From Numida meleagris (Eukaryota; Chordata; Aves; Galliformes; Numididae): a stretch of 64,000 nucleotides of DNA. Under the pieces are notes generated by a model. It made no database searches and had not been told where the DNA came from. It was given only the letters and a program-made list of their open reading frames with translations. The stretch spans positions 19,270,895 to 19,334,894 of the forward strand of contig NC_034414.1 in assembly GCF_002078875.1 (NCBI RefSeq). The letters are read 5' to 3'. Position 1 is the first letter of the stretch. Each line of letters begins with the position of its first letter. The position numbers and the translations under genes were made by a program. Positions 62,601-64,000 of the stretch are shown here, in pieces.

Positions 62601-64000
62601 CCCCAAGTACTAGAGAGTGTAGATTTCCAGTCCTGCTTTCTGGGCCTCCTCAATTTTGCAGCAGTTCCACCAGCTAGGAATAATTGCACAAAACTATGAC
62701 ATAATCCCTACTGAAATTCAAATCTTTTCATTCCCTTCCAGCCAATTGGAACTCACCCCTGATGTTTTCCAGCTCCCTGCTTCCGTGAATGAGACAGTAT
62801 CCATGTGAAAATATGCTTGGATCACCCACTGTGATTTATTCATCCGGAGGCAATTTGGAGGTTGTTCCTTACAATTAGACACTTGATCTTTATCAGCATT
62901 GTTCTTAGCCCTTAGAAAGTTGTGTCTCTGGATACAACCTTTCCGGTACTAGGATGGCCTACTTAATTATACAACTGGACCTGTTTGTGCCTGGGATACT
63001 GGACTGAGCAAGTCCTAATGATCCTCAAAATACACTTTCTCTATTATCAGCAAGAATTAATATATAGAATAAGTTCCCCAATGTGTGTTTTGGAAAACAT
63101 CACAATATCATACTGCAGGGGAGAGCATCATCTGCTCAGAGGGAAGATTGTAGGGCCACAGAGAAGCTGATACGCTCATTATTATACTAAATTACAAAGG
63201 AGAGTAAATTATCCTGAGGTGTTTCATTTTGGAGATGTCAGCTTTCCAGCTAAGCAGGGACAAGCCTCGGCAATGCTGGATGAGAAAGACACTCTGAAGA
63301 AATTCATGTTGCTTTGAAACTATGTTTGTGACCGTGCATTAGCTATAACAGGAAAACCATTTCATGATGTAGATTCACTCTTTTGTAGCTGATAACATAG
63401 TTTATTCAGCCTTTTGCAGGGATCTAAGCTGGATTTCAGACAGAACAGAAGATCTGGCATTGCCTGTTTAAGAAAAAGAGATCAAAATTACCAAGTGTTG
63501 AGATGAGGGTGTAGGGAAAAGGAAAATGAAGGGAATTAAAAAGCAGGAGAGTACTAAAGAAGTAGAAGGGGAATTTGATTGGCTGTGAAAAGCAGTTGCT
63601 GAGCTCTTGAAACATACAAAGAGAAGTATGGGAGCCATAAGAAAGAGCAAGTGGGATACCATTTGTGTCATCATTCCTACCACCTGGGGCCATCCTGCTT
63701 TGGTAGTGTTTTGTATCAGCTGCAAACAGCGTGCAAGGCAGTGGAATCATGCCCATGAGTACAACAAAGGGAAGCATGTGAGGTACCTGGCTCAGAGATG
63801 TTTGAGTGTAAAATCCTCAAGGAGGAACAAAGCCTTTCAGTGAACTTTGGAGGTGGGAAAAGAGTGAAACTGTCAGCGTTTCAGCATGCTGGTTATTCCA
63901 GGAAGCTTTCAAAGTAGTTTTAAGGTTACCCCAAAGCAGTGCAAGAACATGCAGTATGTACATTTGCACCTAAGAAGCTATGAGCTGTGGATCGGTTGTC
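53668..64000 (-). other. PAMR1: PAMR1 upstream intron, extends past the window
   Basis: Upstream of the extra sushi exon (AG at 53669-53668). I searched the minus strand for the expected EGF exon (a Cys-rich stretch like CSSSPCFHDGTC and YKCACLAGYTG) and found none, so the intron is probably longer than 10 kb. Frames such as 54439-54684 and 62103-62309 look like chance. A C11 run lies near 62281-62291. No CR1 or LTR was recognised in this part. Confidence 0.7.

Noticed and set aside
53668..64000. Search for PAMR1 EGF, CUB and signal-peptide exons
   Set aside because: No stretch with the expected cysteine pattern and flanking splice sites was found, so these exons are presumed to lie outside the window.

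Overview
The window is vertebrate nuclear DNA, almost certainly from a bird and probably a galliform such as chicken. The grounds are several 5'-truncated CR1 LINE tails ending in tandem ATTCTATG-type octamers (or the reverse complement), no mammalian SINEs, introns of kilobase scale with GT-AG junctions, and protein matches to vertebrate genes. No prokaryotic genes, CRISPR arrays, tRNA or rRNA genes were recognised.

Two minus-strand genes lie head to tail. From 53667 down to 43206 are the last six coding exons of PAMR1, a secreted multidomain pseudoprotease: a sushi module not present in the human protein as I know it, then sushi, linker, sushi and an S1 peptidase-like domain. All junctions are GT-AG and the phases fit, giving 504 residues plus a stop. 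The EGF, CUB and signal-peptide exons were not found and should lie beyond 64000. About 3.6 kb downstream of the PAMR1 stop is a CpG island (about 39160-40700). It holds the first coding exon of SLC1A2 (EAAT2/GLT-1 glutamate transporter): 17 coding bases (39613-39629) starting MASTE in a perfect ACCATGG context and ending at a GTGAGG donor. The order SLC1A2-PAMR1 on one strand is the conserved vertebrate arrangement. Bases 1-39612 are then SLC1A2 intron 1; no second SLC1A2 exon was found there.

The 39.6 kb intron carries four CR1 fragments, one 316-bp solo LTR with a 5-bp target duplication, a roughly 200-bp (GAAGA)n tract interrupted by an N, and several short hairpins and homopolymers. PAMR1 introns carry three more CR1 pieces, two of them facing opposite ways, and a second solo LTR of the same family with a perfect 5-bp target duplication. 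Most open frames in the window are chance frames in introns or GC-rich DNA.

There is no sign of a new gene system. The items most worth following are the additional symmetric-phase sushi exon of PAMR1, the SLC1A2 leader with its long TG/CG repeat and start-stop uORF, the paired solo LTRs antisense to both host genes, and the short spacing between the PAMR1 3' end and the SLC1A2 promoter.
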